From an uncultured bacterium (GTDB taxonomy: Bacteria; Chloroflexota; Anaerolineae; JACIWP01), in assembly GCA_903872005.1 (NCBI GenBank), contig CAIQJD010000561.1, positions 1 through 26,194 on the forward strand: DNA of 26,194 nt, read 5' to 3'. The translations under genes and the position numbers were made by a program. Below are positions 24,548 through 26,194 of the stretch, in pieces. The notes under the pieces were generated by a model, which had not been told where the DNA came from, ran no database searches, and was given only the letters and a program-made list of their open reading frames with translations. Numbering within the stretch: the first letter of the stretch is position 1; every line of letters starts with the position of its first letter.

Positions 24548-25297
24548 CTATCTGACAGGCGTTGCCGCTGACATCTGAAAACCCATGGCAACCAGTTCCG
24601 GGCTCATACCTGGAAACAGCATCAATGCACAATCAGCAAGTTGATAGCCGTTTTCGAGCATCATGGCTCTATAGCTGGTTGGCACAGATGAAGATACAGC
24701 GCGTAGCTTGCGAGCATAGTCATTTGTCAACTTGGTATCGGGCAAAATGCCGGGCCATCTGCTTGGATCCCCGATAGGCTGAGGCAATATCTTGTCCGAG
24801 ATGAAGATGTTTTCCACTAGTACGTTGCCGTCCGGCACGCTCATCTCCATGATGCGTTTCACGATGGGTTCGGGATCGGTGCCCGTATATTCGCCATCCG
24901 TCATGTGGCAGACCAACGGAGCCGGACAGGCGCGTAAGTTAGGCAGTTCTACCTGAAGGCATTTCTCGGCTTGAGCAAACGCGGTCGCGGTCTCGGTTGT
25001 GCGCATAGGGCTGAGATCAGGAATACCCATATGTGCGACCTGATCTACGGTCTTGATTCCGTCCAATAGATCATAGACGTGGTCGCTATAGGCAATCATG
25101 GCAATACGATACCGAGGTGAGAGACGGCCGCCTTTTGTGGATCGAAAGACCATCTGGCGTAGTACTACGGTGAGAGCCTCCATGACAACATCGATCCGCC
25201 GCGCCCCATTAAGGGATTGCCCCATGGACGCGCTGACATCCAACAGATAGATGATTAGTGCAGGCGTTTTGGCAGTCGCCATTAGCTCATAGGGCAT
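24548..25297 (-). CDS. von Willebrand factor A domain protein (TerY-like)
   Basis: The protein has 249 residues and is a single vWA domain. The metal-ion site is complete: LLDVSASMG (Asp20, Ser22, Ser24), SPMRTTET (Thr100/101) and HMTDGEYTG (Asp134). There is no signal peptide or membrane helix, so it is cytosolic. ATG 25297 has AGGAG 8 nt upstream. Cytosolic vWA proteins of this type occur beside a PP2C phosphatase and a kinase in TerY-P-type gene sets, where they are thought to assemble complexes and present phosphorylated partners. Here the kinase follows after 16 nt and the phosphatase lies further down the locus. This looks like the first gene of the leftward cluster. Confidence 0.83.
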   Translation of the reverse strand: MPYELMATAKTPALIIYLLDVSASMGQSLNGARRIDVVMEALTVVLRQMVFRSTKGGRLSPRYRIAMIAYSDHVYDLLDGIKTVDQVAHMGIPDLSPMRTTETATAFAQAEKCLQVELPNLRACPAPLVCHMTDGEYTGTDPEPIVKRIMEMSVPDGNVLVENIFISDKILPQPIGDPSRWPGILPDTKLTNDYARKLRAVSSSVPTSYRAMMLENGYQLADCALMLFPGMSPELVAMGFQMSAATPVR

Positions 25298-25448
25298 CTT
25301 GTAGGCTCCTGTCCGGTGCTGATGAAATACAAATCCAGAGTGAAAGAGGGCCCAATGAACTGGTCAAATCGGTAAACCCGGGTACAAGAAAGGTCGGGAA
25401 TCTCGGTTCCTGATTCTGCAAAGGACTAATGCACCCACAGCCTGCCAG
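25298..25448. other. Leader region upstream of the vWA gene
   Basis: These 151 nt hold no gene. They probably include the promoter of the long leftward gene cluster, since the next minus-strand frame upstream is unrelated and poorly supported. On the minus strand a TTGACC sequence is visible, but no good -10 box follows at 16-18 nt, so no promoter is called. Confidence 0.4.
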
Positions 25449-25715
25449 CTATCGCTTGCTGGACCCATTCTGTTGTCGTGAAGTGACCTGACAGTACATG
25501 CTCCAGTATACATCGAATTTTAGAAAAGTGCAATGCAAGGTTCCGCAGGGTGCGTTTTTCGGTAAGAACATATACCTACACTTATTTTCATGCTCAGTCG
25601 TCGAGACGAACAATATGAGGTGGTGTTGGCGGACTAACTCGATGTGTTCTACCACAATTCGCTCACTATGGTCAATCAGTTGGCCGATCTCCTCGGCGTA
25701 GCGATTTTCCTGCAA
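25449..25715 (-). CDS. Small hypothetical ORF, possibly the 3' part of a frameshifted gene
   Basis: The frame has 88 codons from a TTG at 25715 (QENRYAEEIGQLIDHSERIVVEHIEL, then HHLILFVSTTEHENKCRYMFLPKN). It overlaps the preceding small ORF by 40 nt in another frame. GGAGGAG lies about 13 nt before the TTG, too far for an ideal ribosome site. The composition is protein-like (helix, then a strand-rich Cys/Phe part), but no family is recognised. Either it is a separate coupled gene, or one base change split a single gene of about 140 codons. Confidence 0.35.
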   Translation of the reverse strand: MQENRYAEEIGQLIDHSERIVVEHIELVRQHHLILFVSTTEHENKCRYMFLPKNAPCGTLHCTFLKFDVYWSMYCQVTSRQQNGSSKR

Positions 25716-25867
25716 GAGGAGTCTGACTCTCCTCCGTAGTCTTCGAGATAACGCTCAATGCTCTCCGGGTCGGGTTGCGTCTTGTCGTCAATTCCAGTGG
25801 ACATAGCGTTGTTCGCAGAGAGGCGCGCAATCTGGTCTGTGTGCATCAGCCTGCTGCACTTGTCCAT
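25676..25867 (-). CDS. Small hypothetical ORF, possibly the 5' part of a frameshifted gene
   Basis: The frame has 63 codons from ATG 25867, with AAAGG 7 nt upstream; a TTG six codons earlier is also in frame. The sequence is acidic and polar, with DDKTQPDPESIERYLEDYGGESD near the end, then a basic tail that looks out of frame (CRKIATPRRSAN). No family is recognised. Near 25715 the frame of the following ORF takes over with a plausible helix, so a single-base frameshift is possible. The gene is divergent from the HNH gene to its right. Confidence 0.35.
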   Translation of the reverse strand: MDKCSRLMHTDQIARLSANNAMSTGIDDKTQPDPESIERYLEDYGGESDSSCRKIATPRRSAN

Positions 25868-25974
25868 CTCTAGACCTTTGAACAATATGAGTTCACTTGT
25901 GTGGTCTTCCCAAATGACAAGCCAAGTGGCGCACGCTTTCCAGTTTCAAGAACGGGTAGGGGTGATCGCGCGTG

Positions 25975-25983
25975 TGCTAGAAT
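25975..25983 (+). promoter_or_regulatory. Extended -10 promoter, probably leaderless, for the HNH gene
   Basis: TGCTAGAAT matches the extended -10 form TGnTATAAT with one mismatch. Its last base lies 7 nt before the ATG at 25990, so transcription would begin at or next to the start codon and the message would be leaderless. No ribosome site precedes this ATG, and no convincing -35 box is visible, which is usual for extended -10 promoters. Confidence 0.45.
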
Positions 25984-25989
25984 ACCCCT

Positions 25990-26194
25990 ATGTCCTGGCA
26001 AGCGTGGTACCAAGACATCTACCTCCAATCCCAACACTGGCTAAGCTTTCGGGCGCACGCCCTGTCTCGCCGGCCCTTCTGCCAGCTCTGTCACTCCCCA
26101 TATTCCCTCCAAGTCCATCATAGAAACTACCGCCATCTCTGGCGCGAAACCCTCGATGACGTGTCCGTGCTCTGCGATCGCTGCCACGACCGGG
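25990..26194 (+). CDS. HNH-type nuclease/zinc-finger protein, 3' part outside window
   Basis: A plus-strand frame from ATG 25990 is open to the right edge (68 codons). It has Cys31 and Cys34 in FCQLCHS, then LQVHHRNY (His45/His46, Asn48), then LDDVSVLCDRCHDR with Cys63 and Cys66 and His67. The order C-x2-C, HHxNY, 'L-d-sVLC--CH' is the common zinc-bound HNH core seen in homing, restriction, phage and host defence nucleases. The N-terminus (MSWQAWYQDIYLQSQHWLSFRAHAL) is the usual 'Y-YL-S--W---R--aL' lead-in of small HNH proteins. It diverges from the secretion locus. The role cannot be decided from the fragment. Confidence 0.75.
   Translation, partial: MSWQAWYQDIYLQSQHWLSFRAHALSRRPFCQLCHSPYSLQVHHRNYRHLWRETLDDVSVLCDRCHDR

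Noticed and set aside
25758..26123. Plus-strand 121-codon frame overlapping the HNH gene start
   Set aside because: It uses a different frame from the HNH core, has low-complexity Pro/Ser/Leu composition, and overlaps better-supported coding sequence.
1..26194. CRISPR array, tRNA or rRNA genes
   Set aside because: No regularly spaced short identical repeats, cloverleaf-like sequences or conserved rRNA stretches were seen. The only periodic DNA is the ~300 bp coding repeat at the left end.

Overview
The window looks like Chloroflexota (Anaerolineae/Caldilineae-like) DNA. This is inferred from the moderately high GC, the Thr/Pro and Ala/Thr/Gln-rich linkers in membrane proteins, the large kinase/beta-propeller proteins, and the mix of actinobacterial-type ESX parts with Chloroflexota-style surface proteins. 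No rRNA, tRNA or other taxonomic marker is present, so the assignment is an inference.

Almost everything between about 25.3 kb and 2.5 kb reads leftwards (minus strand), mostly with 1-30 nt gaps or short overlaps, and forms one large type VII secretion (ESX/Yuk-like) locus. In transcription order it contains: a von Willebrand A protein (25297-24548); a transmembrane kinase-like protein with a carbohydrate-binding-like ectodomain (24531-21736); an O-antigen-ligase-family membrane protein (21736-20378); an interruption made of an IS630-type transposase remnant and a MITE-like inverted repeat; a canonical WXG100 protein (19804-19535); a strong hairpin; an EccC/EssC-type three-ATPase motor (19452-15400); two proteins with a WXG-like N-terminal domain, one carrying a CHAP peptidase (15403-14708, 14686-13505); a kinase with a beta-propeller ectodomain (13396-9860); a PP2C phosphatase with FN3-like and membrane segments (9828-8068); a third WXG-like protein fused to a different papain-like amidase (8066-6810); an EspG-like candidate (6817-5942); a YukD ubiquitin-like protein (5967-5545); a kinase with a LamG-like ectodomain (5524-3203); and a truncated kinase copy (3174-2524).

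Left of this lies a 337 nt gap, then a large secreted protein of about 100-residue tandem repeats that runs off the left edge (2186 to <1). At the right end, upstream of the vWA gene, are two poorly supported small minus-strand ORFs that may be one frameshifted gene, and a plus-strand HNH-nuclease gene that runs off the right edge.

The main biological point is the combination. A motor, a YukD protein, a WXG100 protein and three WXG-like fusion proteins sit with a kinase/PP2C/vWA signalling set. The usual membrane partners (EccB, EccD, EccE, MycP, or EssA/EssB/EsaA) are not recognisable here. The three intact kinase-like proteins share one kinase domain and have the topology 'cytosolic kinase - one membrane helix - variable ectodomain'. 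That is the layout of EssB/YukC, whose cytosolic domain has a pseudokinase fold, so they may stand in for it. This is inference and can be tested.
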